Source: Gemmatimonadales bacterium
Lineage (GTDB): Bacteria; Gemmatimonadota; Gemmatimonadetes; Palauibacterales; Palauibacteraceae
NCBI GenBank assembly: GCA_009840115.1
Contig: VXOJ01000040.1
Coordinates: 1-57,643, forward strand
Direction of reading: 5' to 3'
Length of the DNA: 57,643 nucleotides
The notes beneath the pieces are model-generated. The model searched no databases and was not told where the DNA came from. It saw only the letters and a list, made by a program, of their open reading frames with translations. The position numbers and the translations under genes are program-made. Shown piece by piece: positions 1-9,024 of the stretch (positions are counted from its first letter, which is position 1; every line of letters begins with the position of its first letter).

Positions 1-59
1 TTTAACCCGCCTACAAAGGCACAGCCAAGTCCGACTTTATCCACGGACTGCTAGGTGCG

Positions 60-782
60 ATTTCATACTACGTCCTTCTCGACTACTACAACGTTAACCC
101 TGTACACCGGGAACGCGGAGCGGCTTGGGTGGTTCAGCGGATTTTCGACACACTCGGCGCTGAGGCTCTCACCGACGCTAGCCGCTTCCGAGTTAGGTTT
201 TATGGAGGCTGGTACGGCAAAGGCTCTCTCTCTCAGCACGGGCAGCAACTCTCCACCGAACTCGATGCGATGTTTCCGGCCCGCCTCGTAGTTGGAACGC
301 GCTATACGTCTCTTCAACTGCGTGTCCTCGCCGAGCTCGCCAGCAGTATGCTCGCAGATCCAACACACGATGTCCTATACACGTTACGCCGAGGCACTCC
401 CCCACGATACGACGTGCATCCGCTTCCGTTTCGTGGCTGTACGGAGCCAACCGCTTGCCCACTCGCTGCAGTCCAGGGATTAGTCGACCAGAGAGAATGT
501 CCGGCAGATGCCTGTTCTGCACCGATCTCCGCTGTCTTCCCGCGGCCAAAGCAACAAAAGCTCGTCGATACGATGCTCGTGTCTGATTTAGTTTATCTTG
601 CCTGTACCACTCGCAGCCCCGTGGTGGTAGTATCAACCGATGACGATTTGTGGCCTGGAATCCGCACGGCACTTCACCTAGGTTTGCCCGTTCATCACAT
701 CCACACAGCGAATCGAACGACTCCGGCAATCTACGCCTCCGCCGTCTCGGGCGCTTATCATGAATACAGGTTTTTCCAATGA
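60..782 (+). CDS. NYN-domain (PIN-like) ribonuclease, probable effector partner of the NACHT NTPase
   Basis: Predicted metal-dependent RNase of the NYN/LabA branch of the PIN-like fold. Visible signature: LLDYYNV near the N-terminus (D8, N11 if counted from 60), KLVDTMLVSDLV around residues 167-178, and VSTDDDLWPGI around 191-201. These are the acidic clusters that bind metal in NYN nucleases. The first plain start codon in frame is GTG at 129, but that would remove the LLDYYNV motif, so translation probably starts upstream at a non-standard codon (ATT at 60 or CTG at 48). The frame is open back to a TAA at 3-5. The stop overlaps the start of the NACHT gene by 4 bp, so the two are translationally coupled. 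Family assignment is firm; the start and the role in defence are inference. Confidence 0.75.
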   Translation: MSYYVLLDYYNVNPVHRERGAAWVVQRIFDTLGAEALTDASRFRVRFYGGWYGKGSLSQHGQQLSTELDAMFPARLVVGTRYTSLQLRVLAELASSMLADPTHDVLYTLRRGTPPRYDVHPLPFRGCTEPTACPLAAVQGLVDQRECPADACSAPISAVFPRPKQQKLVDTMLVSDLVYLACTTRSPVVVVSTDDDLWPGIRTALHLGLPVHHIHTANRTTPAIYASAVSGAYHEYRFFQ

Positions 783-3055
783 ACATCGACGACTTTACGC
801 GAATCCTCCGGACGTTCGCCGATCAGCCAAACAACCTCGATATTGACGGAGGTCGACTACTCGTCGAGATCCGCGACGAGCTGATCGAGGCCGATCTCTC
901 CAACCGAGGTGGTACCGTCTGGGTTCAGGAGCCGGGCGCCGAGCCTCGCTCCGCCTACAAGTGGATCCTCCGGCGGGTCGCTAGGATTGACCAACTCGCA
1001 GATCGCCTCCTGTCCTACATTCCAGAGGAAGAGTACTTCGTCACGCCGCGCGGCCTCCTGTTGGATCAACTCGACGTCGACCCCACCGAAGCGGACGTTG
1101 CGAAATCCGATGCAGTGAGCGCCCTCGTGCGCACGCTGTCCCAACGTCCAAGCGGGGCGTCCACGGTTCTCTACCTTACGTCGGACGCTGGGGAAGGCAA
1201 GACCACCGTCGTGAACCATGTTGCTAGGGAGCAAGCGAAACGCTTCAAGGACGGAAAAGCTACTTGGCTTCTTCTCCCGATCAGCTTAGGTGGACGGCCG
1301 TTTCTTCGTTTCGACGATGTCGTGGTTGGAGAACTTGTCAATCGATTGCGTTTTCAACACCTCTATTACGACGCGTTCTTAGAGTTGACAAAGTTGGGTG
1401 TACTCGTTCCAGCCTTCGATGGCTTCGAGGAGATGTTCATCGAATCGTCGTCGGGCGAAGCCGTGTCAGCACTGGGTAACCTCGTGCAGCATCTTCAGTC
1501 CAGTGGTTCCGTTTTGATTGCGGCTCGAAAGGCATATTTTGAATTCCATAACTTCAGAACACAGGCTCGCCTATTTGATGTGATCCACCAGTCACACTCG
1601 GTCACCTTTTCTCGCCTGACGCTTCGGCGCTGGCGACGGGAACAGTTTCAAAGATACTGCCGTCTTCGAGGATTACGGAGCGGCGACAACCTCTATCGCA
1701 AAGTAGCGGAACGGCTCGGTAACCGACATCCTCTTCTAACTCGTGCAGTACTCGTAAAAAAACTCGTAGACATCGCAGAAGAGCTGCCTTCGACCGACGC
1801 GGTTCTTGAACAGATCGGCAGTGACCCCGATGAGTATTTTGTTGACTTCGTAACAACAATTGTAGAACGGGAAGCGAAGGAGAAATGGCTGGATCGGAGC
1901 GGTGAGGCTGCGCAACCCCTGTTGACAGTTAACGACCATTTCGACTTGTTGGCCATGATCGCGCGTGAGATGTGGGAGATGCGATCAGACGCATTGAAAC
2001 GGGATTATTTAGAGTTGGTCACCGATGTCTTCACGAGCGATCGCAAGTTTTCACCCGAGATTGATCGTCAGATTCGGAAGCGATTACCGGAGCACTCGTT
2101 GCTTGCGTTGGTGTCCGGGACGGGGGACATGCTGGCGTTTGATCACGATGATTTTAGACGGTTTTTCCTCGGACGGGCGCTAGGACAGATGCTTCTCAGT
2201 GCGAGTGATGAGGAACTCGCATCGTGGTTGAACGTCGCTGCGTTGCCGGCGGACACAGTAGACGCTGCCTGCCGTTATACGGTCCAGGCGGGCGCGACCG
2301 CGGGAGCGACGATCGAGCGGGTTGTTGGGATTGGTCAACAGGCGCCGACGACCTCCTATATGAAGGAAAATAGCGGAGGCATCGCATTGACTCTCGCAGG
2401 GCTAGGAGTTGAGCGGGGAACGTTACTCCAAGGATTAGTGTTCCCGCCAGAAGCTTTGGTCGGAATTCGACTGACGGGAGTTCGGGTCAGCGATTGTGAA
2501 TTCCAGGCGACGGGTCTGAAGAACGCGCGGATCGTCGACACCGAGTTCCGCCGGTGTCGCTTCCATCGATTGGAAGACGGTGCCGATACGGTGGCAGGAA
2601 GTACGTTATTGGACTGTGACGTAGATCAATGGGTGGGCGAGGGAGACGTGGGCGTCTACGATCCCGCGAGGGTTTGCAGAGCTCTCGCGGACGAAGGATT
2701 CCGCGTAGACCGAAGTGAGCCGGTCGCAACTCCGGACGATGAGGAGCGGGCGGTAGTTGACGCTGAGGCCGAGATGGCGGAGCGTGCCCTGCGTATTTTC
2801 ATGCGTGCCACGCACATCAATGACGTGGTCTTTCGACACAAGCTCGGCCAACGAGCGAATGAGTTCTTTGACGTGGTGTTGCCGGAGTTGCTTGCGCGTG
2901 GGATCCTGGAGCAGGTGCCGTACCGGGGATCGGGAAGGGGAACGCGGTACAAGTTGAACGTGCCGATGCAGCGAATCGCGGAGGTCGTGCCTGCTAGGGG
3001 ACTAACGCTTGCCGACTTGATCGAGAAGTTGGGTGGGCGGTCCGGCAGAGAGTAA
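779..3055 (+). CDS. NACHT/STAND-type NTPase with pentapeptide-like and winged-helix C-terminus
   Basis: 758 residues. A P-loop SDAGEGKTT lies at about residues 135-143, and a NACHT-style Walker B, VPAFDGFEEM, at about 210-219; the D-G-x-x-E arrangement is typical of NACHT rather than other AAA proteins. The N-terminal 130 residues are unassigned. About residues 560-620 have a loose pentapeptide-like pattern (LTGVRVSDCEF, ARIVDTEFRRCRF), and the last ~90 residues resemble a winged helix. STAND NTPases act as ligand-sensing switches, and many bacterial ones trigger an effector during phage infection. This one has no obvious fused nuclease, so the overlapping upstream NYN nuclease is the natural effector. 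The sensor function and target are unknown. Confidence 0.75.
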   Translation: MNIDDFTRILRTFADQPNNLDIDGGRLLVEIRDELIEADLSNRGGTVWVQEPGAEPRSAYKWILRRVARIDQLADRLLSYIPEEEYFVTPRGLLLDQLDVDPTEADVAKSDAVSALVRTLSQRPSGASTVLYLTSDAGEGKTTVVNHVAREQAKRFKDGKATWLLLPISLGGRPFLRFDDVVVGELVNRLRFQHLYYDAFLELTKLGVLVPAFDGFEEMFIESSSGEAVSALGNLVQHLQSSGSVLIAARKAYFEFHNFRTQARLFDVIHQSHSVTFSRLTLRRWRREQFQRYCRLRGLRSGDNLYRKVAERLGNRHPLLTRAVLVKKLVDIAEELPSTDAVLEQIGSDPDEYFVDFVTTIVEREAKEKWLDRSGEAAQPLLTVNDHFDLLAMIAREMWEMRSDALKRDYLELVTDVFTSDRKFSPEIDRQIRKRLPEHSLLALVSGTGDMLAFDHDDFRRFFLGRALGQMLLSASDEELASWLNVAALPADTVDAACRYTVQAGATAGATIERVVGIGQQAPTTSYMKENSGGIALTLAGLGVERGTLLQGLVFPPEALVGIRLTGVRVSDCEFQATGLKNARIVDTEFRRCRFHRLEDGADTVAGSTLLDCDVDQWVGEGDVGVYDPARVCRALADEGFRVDRSEPVATPDDEERAVVDAEAEMAERALRIFMRATHINDVVFRHKLGQRANEFFDVVLPELLARGILEQVPYRGSGRGTRYKLNVPMQRIAEVVPARGLTLADLIEKLGGRSGRE

Positions 3056-3259
3056 GATCGAACGTGATTGGGGCATGCGCACGAGATACAAATAGGGGAA
3101 TCACTTGATCCCGGTGCGATCCGCCTGACACCTGATACGGATCCGCCCCCTTGGTTTAGGAACCCGCAATCCAGATCGACTCACGGTAAGAGCTGATACC
3201 TACGAGAGGACTCACCGTCGCGGGAGTGGGGCGAAGCGGGGCACTTTCGGGAGAAACGC
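3056..3259. other. Intergenic gap between the NACHT gene and the DUF91-like gene
   Basis: About 200 bp without a convincing coding frame. Just before the next gene, TTTCGGGAGAAACGC ends at its ATG and supplies a GGGAGAA-type ribosome binding site. No promoter or terminator is clear. Confidence 0.4.
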
Positions 3260-4324
3260 ATGAAAACTGATATCGGGATCTGGGAAATCGACCGGGGATC
3301 GCAGGCCGGGACCGAACTCGGCCTCGCTGAGCGGGTTGAGACCGAAGAAATGCTGGAGGCGGTGCTGGTGGCGAATCCCAACATGCTCATGCGTGGCCTT
3401 ACGTTGGTAGGTCGCCAGGTTCCGGTCGAGACCGGGTATGCCGACTTGCTCGGTATCGACGAGGACGGTCGACTCGTGGTCTTCGAACTCAAGCGAGAAA
3501 AGCTCACTAGGGATGCGGTGGCACAGATTCTGGACTACTGCACTTACTTGGAAACTCTGCCGGATTCGGACCTAGCGACCCTCATCACCGAGCGATCAGG
3601 CACACATGGGATCAACGAGATTTCGGACTTTGAGGAGTGGTACGGGAGCCACGGGGGAGATTCCATCAAGCCGGTCAGGATGGTACTGGTCGGCCTCGGG
3701 ATCGATACGAGCGCCCGACGCATGGTTGCGTATCTGGCGGATCGGGGCATCGACATCGAACTCTTGACGTTCCATGGATACGTGCATGGGGAGGCCCTGC
3801 TGTTGGCCAGACAGGTGCGGACTCCAGAAGATCGCCATGCGCCGTCGGCCGGGCAGGCGCGCAACGTGAATCGGAAGACGGACATCAATCGAAAGGCGGC
3901 CGAACACGGGTTAGCGGAAGTGTGGCGGGACGCTAGGGACTCGTTGGACTACAGCTTCCGAACCTACTACACAAAATCCGGCATCACGTACCAACAACGG
4001 ATGACCACCCTGCCCGACGACGTGCGCGTCCGCGGGTCACATTCCGTCACAATTGATGACGCGGGGAAGATAAGGATCACTCTCTATCCTGCCGCCGTCG
4101 ACCTGTGTCATGACGGTTTCGAGAGGCTGAAGGAGGTGATTTCGTTCAAGCGTGAGAAGCCGCCGAACGCGCCGGCGACGCGCGGCGCCCCGCATCAGTG
4201 GTACTGCCGCCTTGACGAGCAATCATGGCAGGCTCACCGGGACCGCTTGGTTGAGTTTATACGGACCGTGGAAGACGCCTGGCGCAAGCACGAACACGAA
4301 GTGGCCGACGAGCCTGAACGGTAG
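3260..4324 (+). CDS. NucS/DUF91-like PD-(D/E)xK nuclease domain protein
   Basis: 354 residues. The N-terminal 110 residues carry a RecB/NucS-type nuclease core: D62 in YADLLG, E76 and K78 in VVFELKRE, and a Q-x3-Y helix (Q89, Y93 in QILDYCTYL). This layout matches the nuclease domain of NucS/DUF91 proteins, which cut DNA at mismatched or branched sites. The C-terminal ~200 residues are not recognised; they contain a second globular region after residue 190 that may bind DNA. It is a single gene between the NYN-NACHT pair and an unknown gene on the same strand. A defence or repair role is inferred from context. Nuclease fold confidence is good; substrate is unknown. Confidence 0.7.
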   Translation: MKTDIGIWEIDRGSQAGTELGLAERVETEEMLEAVLVANPNMLMRGLTLVGRQVPVETGYADLLGIDEDGRLVVFELKREKLTRDAVAQILDYCTYLETLPDSDLATLITERSGTHGINEISDFEEWYGSHGGDSIKPVRMVLVGLGIDTSARRMVAYLADRGIDIELLTFHGYVHGEALLLARQVRTPEDRHAPSAGQARNVNRKTDINRKAAEHGLAEVWRDARDSLDYSFRTYYTKSGITYQQRMTTLPDDVRVRGSHSVTIDDAGKIRITLYPAAVDLCHDGFERLKEVISFKREKPPNAPATRGAPHQWYCRLDEQSWQAHRDRLVEFIRTVEDAWRKHEHEVADEPER

Positions 4325-4410
4325 CCACATAGCGTCTACGCTCTACTCCAGCAACTCATATCGACGGTGCAGCAGGGCCGCCACCAATGCGCACTTCGCA
4401 TTCTTCCTAC

Positions 4411-4433
4411 GGAGTAAGGCTACGCCTTCCTCC
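4411..4433 (+). terminator. Imperfect hairpin downstream of the DUF91-like gene
   Basis: GGAG-T-AAGGC and GCCTT-C-CTCC can pair around a TAC loop, giving nine pairs with one mismatch. No U-run follows, so it may be only a weak terminator or an incidental hairpin. Confidence 0.25.
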
Positions 4434-4540
4434 GCCGCTTGCGTCGGTCTTCGATCCTTGCTGCGATAACGTCGCTGGGGCTACTCTCCCACCCAAAGCC
4501 ATCGCCAGCCAAGTACTTGTCCTAAGGGAAAGTATCGCTC

Positions 4541-5113
4541 ATGCCAGGTATGGCACCTCTGGAATTGATCGCGCAAGAGTGGAGGGATCCAGATGGATAC
4601 CCAACCGTACCCTCCGAGTTAGTCGCTTCGACGCATGGTCGTCGCTATTCGGAACGTGACTTCGAGCGACACTTCCGGGCGTACGTGCTGGAAGCGTATA
4701 GGCCACGACTCATGCTGGTCGAGCGGAAGATATACGAGCTAAAGCATCTTGTGGTCTACGGTTTTCGGCGAAGAGGTCGGATCATCATCGAGGTAGAGAG
4801 TTGGCGAACGCACGAGTCGGAATGGTTCAACGCGATGATAGGGATTCCGCTTGAAATAGACACGGCAGAACCCGGAGGCGTCGGCGAGCAACTTCCCACA
4901 CGTACTCAGTTCACGATTACTAGCGCTCGGTTTGATAAGAAGCACTCCATCCAGTACAACAAAGATGGTGGACAGACAGAGAGGTTTGTGTGCGAGGCAA
5001 ACTTGGAAATCAGAGAAACGATCAAGTCTACGGCCAAGCGCGTGGTTCGTCCCGGGTACTTACTCCAGATGGCGGAGGCAGTCATCAAGATGCGGAAGGC
5101 TGCGGGAGTCTAG
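4541..5113 (+). CDS. Hypothetical protein in defence island
   Basis: 190 residues; family not recognised. It begins with a short helical segment (residues 1-30), has an arginine- and glutamate-rich central part (RYSERDFERHFRAYVLEAY, residues 35-53), then a beta-rich core (HLVVYGFRRRGRIIIEVESW) and a lysine- and arginine-rich C-terminus. No signal peptide, membrane span or catalytic motif is visible. It is flanked by a nuclease gene and a broken hsdM gene, and so is probably part of the accessory load of the island. The start is uncertain because no strong ribosome binding site precedes it. Confidence 0.5.
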   Translation: MPGMAPLELIAQEWRDPDGYPTVPSELVASTHGRRYSERDFERHFRAYVLEAYRPRLMLVERKIYELKHLVVYGFRRRGRIIIEVESWRTHESEWFNAMIGIPLEIDTAEPGGVGEQLPTRTQFTITSARFDKKHSIQYNKDGGQTERFVCEANLEIRETIKSTAKRVVRPGYLLQMAEAVIKMRKAAGV

Positions 5114-5241
5114 AGTTCTGATACGGTAATCGCCTGACACCCGGCCTCGCCGAGATAGGCGCGATAGCTCGACCAGACGCTCAAGGGTCGTACTCCAGGC
5201 AGAACGGGCCTTGCTCGCAGGGCCGTCCGTGACGAGGCGAT

Positions 5242-5262
5242 GCCCCCCCTGTGTCGGGGGGC
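5242..5262. terminator. GC hairpin in the 270-bp gap before the broken hsdM
   Basis: GCCCCCC and GGGGGGC form a perfect 7-bp stem around a 7-base loop, followed by TCTTG. It could stop transcription from the upstream gene before the hsdM relic. The U-run is short, so the call is tentative. Nothing else in 5114-5385 was recognised. Confidence 0.4.
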
Positions 5263-5385
5263 TCTTGCCGTGGGTACATCCGCTTCCGTACCTGAAGCTG
5301 CCATCGAGTCGACTGAATCGTGGATGGTCGAGGTCCGCGAATTAAGGCACTCGCCCGAGGATTATACGGAGGGACGAAGCGACAC

Positions 5386-6407
5386 ATGACGAACGGCGAC
5401 CTGGGCTGGATCGCGAACTACATCTGGGGGATCGCGGACGACGTGCTCCGCGATGCTACGTCCGGGGCAAGCACCGCGACGTCATCCTTCCCATGACCGT
5501 GCTTCGGCAGCTCGTCGCCGTGCTCGAGCCGACCAAGCAGGCCGTCCTGGGCATGAAGGACAGCTTGGACGAGATGGGGACCGCCGACCAGAAGGTGGCG
5601 CTTCGCCAAGCGGCCGGCCAAGCGTTCTACAACACGTCGAAGTTCACTCTGCACGACCTCAGAGCTCGGGCCAACCGGCAGCAGCTCCGGGCCGACTTCG
5701 AGGACTACCTCGACGGGTTCTCGCCCTCCGTGCGGGACATCCTCGACAACTTCGAGTTCCGGAATCAGATCCCGAGGCTTTCCAGGGCCGATGCCCTGGG
5801 TACGCTGATCGAGAAGCTCACCTCACCGGACATCAACCTAGGTCCTGAGCCGGTCATGAACACCGACGGCTCGGTCCGGCATCCCGGGCTCGACAACCAC
5901 GGTATGGGGACGATCTTCGAGGAGCTGATCCGGCGCTTCAACGAGGAGAACAGCGAGGAGGCGGGCGAGCACTTCACGCCGCGCGACGCGGTGCAACTCA
6001 TGGCGAAGCTGGTCTTCCTCCCGATCGCCGACGAGATCGACGACGGCACCTATCTGCTCTACGACGGCGCCTGCGGGACCGGCGGCATGCTGACCGTGGG
6101 CGAGGACGTGCTGCAGCAGCTCGCGGAGGAGCGGGGCAAGCACGTGTCCACGCACCTGTTCGGCCAGGAGATCAACGCCGAGACGTATGCCATCTGCAAA
6201 GCGGACCTCCTGCTCAAGGGGGAAGGGGAGGCCGCCGACAACATCGTGGGCGGACCGGGGCACTCCACGCTCTCCAATGACGCCTTCCCCACGCGCGAAT
6301 TCGACTTCATGCTCTCGAACCCGCCGTACGGGAAGAGCCTGGTCACCCGCTCCAGCGACGGCCAGATGCTCTTCCTGGCCAGGAACCTCCTTAGCCTTCA
6401 CAACTAG
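5386..6407 (+). pseudogene. hsdM: Broken type I methyltransferase subunit HsdM
   Basis: The reading frame starts at ATG 5386 with MTNGDLGWIANYIWGIADD, a classic HsdM opening. It then loses one base near 5455: RDV-YVRG is written GATG-CTAC. Downstream, the frame continues from about 5457 through MTVLRQLVAVLEPTKQAV, the methyltransferase motif DGACGTGGML and the catalytic NPPYGK. At about 6338 the sequence jumps straight from NPPYGKS to LVTRSSDGQMLFLA, a segment normally some 40 residues further on. It stops shortly afterwards at LLSLHN, well short of a complete subunit. Frameshift, internal deletion and lost C-terminus all point to an inactive gene. No matching hsdS or hsdR follows; a DUF262 gene begins 65 bp later. 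Confidence 0.85.
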
Positions 6408-6471
6408 CGGGTTGTCCACGAACCCACAGAAAGGGTTTGGGCAACCTCACCACATCTGACGAGAGCAACTG

Positions 6472-8814
6472 ATGAAGAAGAAGTTCAGCAGCGATGATGT
6501 GCCGCTCGTAGACCTGCTGGATCAAGCGGCCAGCGGTGAGCTCCAACTGCCGGATTTCCAGCGTGGATGGGTGTGGGACGACGACCACATCCGGAGTCTT
6601 CTGGCCTCGATTTCGTTGTCGTATCCGATCGGGGCGGTCATGACGCTTGTCGCCGGCAATCCGGGAGTGAACTTCAAGGCGAGATTGCTCGAGGGGGTCA
6701 AACTGAACCCGAGGCCGAAGCCCGAGACGCTGCTGCTCGACGGCCAGCAGCGATTAACGTCGCTGTTTCAGGCCCTGAAGTCCCGAGACCCGGTTCGCAC
6801 GCGCTCAAGCCGTGGGAAAGAGTTGCTCCGTCACTACTATGCCGAGATCGAAGCCTGCATCGACCCATCCGTGGACCGGGAAGAGAAGGGCATCGTCGGC
6901 ATTCCGGCGGATCGAATCATCCGGAGCGACTTCGGCCGGAAAGTCGAGCTGGACCTTACCACGCGCGAGCACGAAATCGCTGCACAGATGTTTCCGCTGG
7001 ACATCGTTTTCGATGCAGGAGACACGATGGTCTGGCAGCAGGCGTATCTGGGTTCAGGACGCGGTGACATGGCCGAACGGCTCGCCAAGTGGATGCGGTT
7101 TCACGAGGAAGTGGTCCTGCCTTTCCAGCAATACAATGTGCCGACGATTCAACTGGCTAAGCCAACACCGAAGGAGGCCGTGTGCCAGGTGTTCGAGAAG
7201 GTCAACACCGGTGGCGTTACGCTAACGGTCTTCGAGCTGCTGACGGCGACATATGCCGCCGACAACTTCGAGCTGCGCAAGGACTGGGAGGCCCGCCAGC
7301 AGCGACTCAGCCGATTCGAACTGCTGAAGAAGGTCGACGCCACTGCGTTCTTGCAGATCGTTACGCTGCTTGCCACCTACAACCGACGGCAGTCGCATCT
7401 GCGGACACATCCAGAGGACGACAAGGCTCCGGGAATCTCTTGCAAGCGCCGCGAGGTCTTGCGCCTACCGCTGACGGACTACGAGCAATGGGCAGATCGG
7501 GCCGAGAGAGGACTGCTACGCACGGTCCCGTTCTTGCACAGCCAGTGCATGTTCCGCTACGGCGATATCCCATACACGACGCAGTTGGTGCCGTTGGCGG
7601 CCATCTTCGGCTGGCTGGAAGGCCGAGCGGAGTCTTACGAGTCGCTTCGGCGGCTCGAGCGGTGGTTCTGGTGCGGTGTCCTCGGCGAAATGTACGGCGG
7701 CGGGACGGAAACACGATTTGCACTTGACTTGGAGGATTGCGTGGCATGGACCGAGGGGCTGCTCGACTCCGGCCAGCCCCGCACGGTACAAGCCGCGCAG
7801 TTCCAAGCGGAGCGGCTACTCACGTTGCGCACGCGCAACAGTGCTGCTTACAAGGGCCTCCACGCACTCCAGATGAAGCAGGGCGCTCGCGACTTCAAGA
7901 CCGGCCAGCCGATCGATGTCCACGCCTATCTGGAGCAAGCGATCGATATCCACCACGTTTTCCCTCGCCACTGGTGCCACGAGAACGGTGACAAGCACGG
8001 CATCGAATGGGGAATTGCGAACTGCATCGTCAACAAGACGGCTCTCGACGCACGTACCAACCGACGCATCGGCGGCTCCGCGCCCAGCGTCTACCTCTCA
8101 CGGATCGAATCCGGCGATGGCATCCAGCCACATGTACTCGACGGCTTTCTTCGCTCCCACGACATCGACCCGGTGGCCCTTCGACGTGACGATTTCGGAC
8201 ACTACTTCAACCAGCGGTTCGAAAGTCTGCTCGGCCACATCGAACGAGCGATGTCCAAGCCGGTGAATCGGCGGCCGGAACGCGACGAGAGCCCGTTCGC
8301 CGAGCGAGCGATCGACATCGAATCGGGTGTCCGGTCATTGATCGAGGGCGGTGAGTCGACGGAGGTTGAGTTCAAGTCGACAGCCCGCTTCAATCTGCAC
8401 CGCAACGGGCGTGATGAGGCAATCACGTGGGCAGTCATCAAGACGATTGCCGCCTTCATGAACACGGACGGCGGCACGCTATTGATCGGTGTCAATGATC
8501 GAGGTGACCCCGTGGGAATCGAGCCGGACTACCCGTACGTCAAGGGGGCGAACCGGGATGGCTGGGAGCTTTGGATGACCACGACGGTCAAGAACGCACT
8601 CGGAAGCGTAGCCGCCGCCGATCTCCGCGTGGGCTACTGCACCATCGACGGCCGGACGATCGCGCGGATTGACGTACGTCGGGGGAGCCAGCCGACGTTC
8701 GCCGCGCGAAAGGGCAAGCCGCGAGAGATCTTCTTCGCGCGGCTGAACAACGCGACGGAGGAACTCTCGGGACCGGCCCTGCTTGAGTACCGGCAGAAGC
8801 ACTGGCCCCAGTAG
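6472..8814 (+). CDS. GmrSD-like DUF262-DUF1524(HNH) protein fused to an AlbA_2/Schlafen-type domain
   Basis: 780 residues. The N-terminal DUF262 domain has QLPDFQRGWVWDDD (about 23-36) and the nucleotide-binding DGQQR motif (LLLDGQQRLTSL, about 86-97). An HNH domain follows at about 490-550: IDIHHVFPRHWC, then IVNKTALDARTNRRIGG. The last 150 residues are an AlbA_2 (Schlafen AlbA_2) putative DNA-binding domain: ESTEVEFKSTARF near 630, then AFMNTDGGTLLIGVNDRG. DUF262-DUF1524 proteins include GmrSD and BrxU, NTP-stimulated endonucleases that cut modified phage DNA. AlbA_2 may add DNA targeting. The ATG is preceded by GACGAGAGCAACTG. Single gene directly behind a dead hsdM; the substrate is not predictable. 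Confidence 0.8.
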   Translation: MKKKFSSDDVPLVDLLDQAASGELQLPDFQRGWVWDDDHIRSLLASISLSYPIGAVMTLVAGNPGVNFKARLLEGVKLNPRPKPETLLLDGQQRLTSLFQALKSRDPVRTRSSRGKELLRHYYAEIEACIDPSVDREEKGIVGIPADRIIRSDFGRKVELDLTTREHEIAAQMFPLDIVFDAGDTMVWQQAYLGSGRGDMAERLAKWMRFHEEVVLPFQQYNVPTIQLAKPTPKEAVCQVFEKVNTGGVTLTVFELLTATYAADNFELRKDWEARQQRLSRFELLKKVDATAFLQIVTLLATYNRRQSHLRTHPEDDKAPGISCKRREVLRLPLTDYEQWADRAERGLLRTVPFLHSQCMFRYGDIPYTTQLVPLAAIFGWLEGRAESYESLRRLERWFWCGVLGEMYGGGTETRFALDLEDCVAWTEGLLDSGQPRTVQAAQFQAERLLTLRTRNSAAYKGLHALQMKQGARDFKTGQPIDVHAYLEQAIDIHHVFPRHWCHENGDKHGIEWGIANCIVNKTALDARTNRRIGGSAPSVYLSRIESGDGIQPHVLDGFLRSHDIDPVALRRDDFGHYFNQRFESLLGHIERAMSKPVNRRPERDESPFAERAIDIESGVRSLIEGGESTEVEFKSTARFNLHRNGRDEAITWAVIKTIAAFMNTDGGTLLIGVNDRGDPVGIEPDYPYVKGANRDGWELWMTTTVKNALGSVAAADLRVGYCTIDGRTIARIDVRRGSQPTFAARKGKPREIFFARLNNATEELSGPALLEYRQKHWPQ

Positions 8815-9024
8815 GTCACGGTTCGGGGGTGGAGCCGAGGACGCAGCAGTTCGATTTCGCTGCGCGTGGGCTCCTCGTGTCGAGAGGGCGACAAGGCACT
8901 CGAAGCGCTATCGAATAACCTGTCAGCCGTGCGGGAGGCATGTGCAGTCGATGGTCAGAGTGCGTGAGCGGCCAGAGATCTTTCCATGCGATGTCAGGCA
9001 TGGACTGCCGGATAGGCGTCGATC

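Noticed and set aside
4411..5262. tRNA, riboswitch or CRISPR in the intergenic gaps
   Set aside because: No cloverleaf, no conserved aptamer core, and no regularly spaced repeats were seen anywhere in the window; the hairpins are simple stem-loops.
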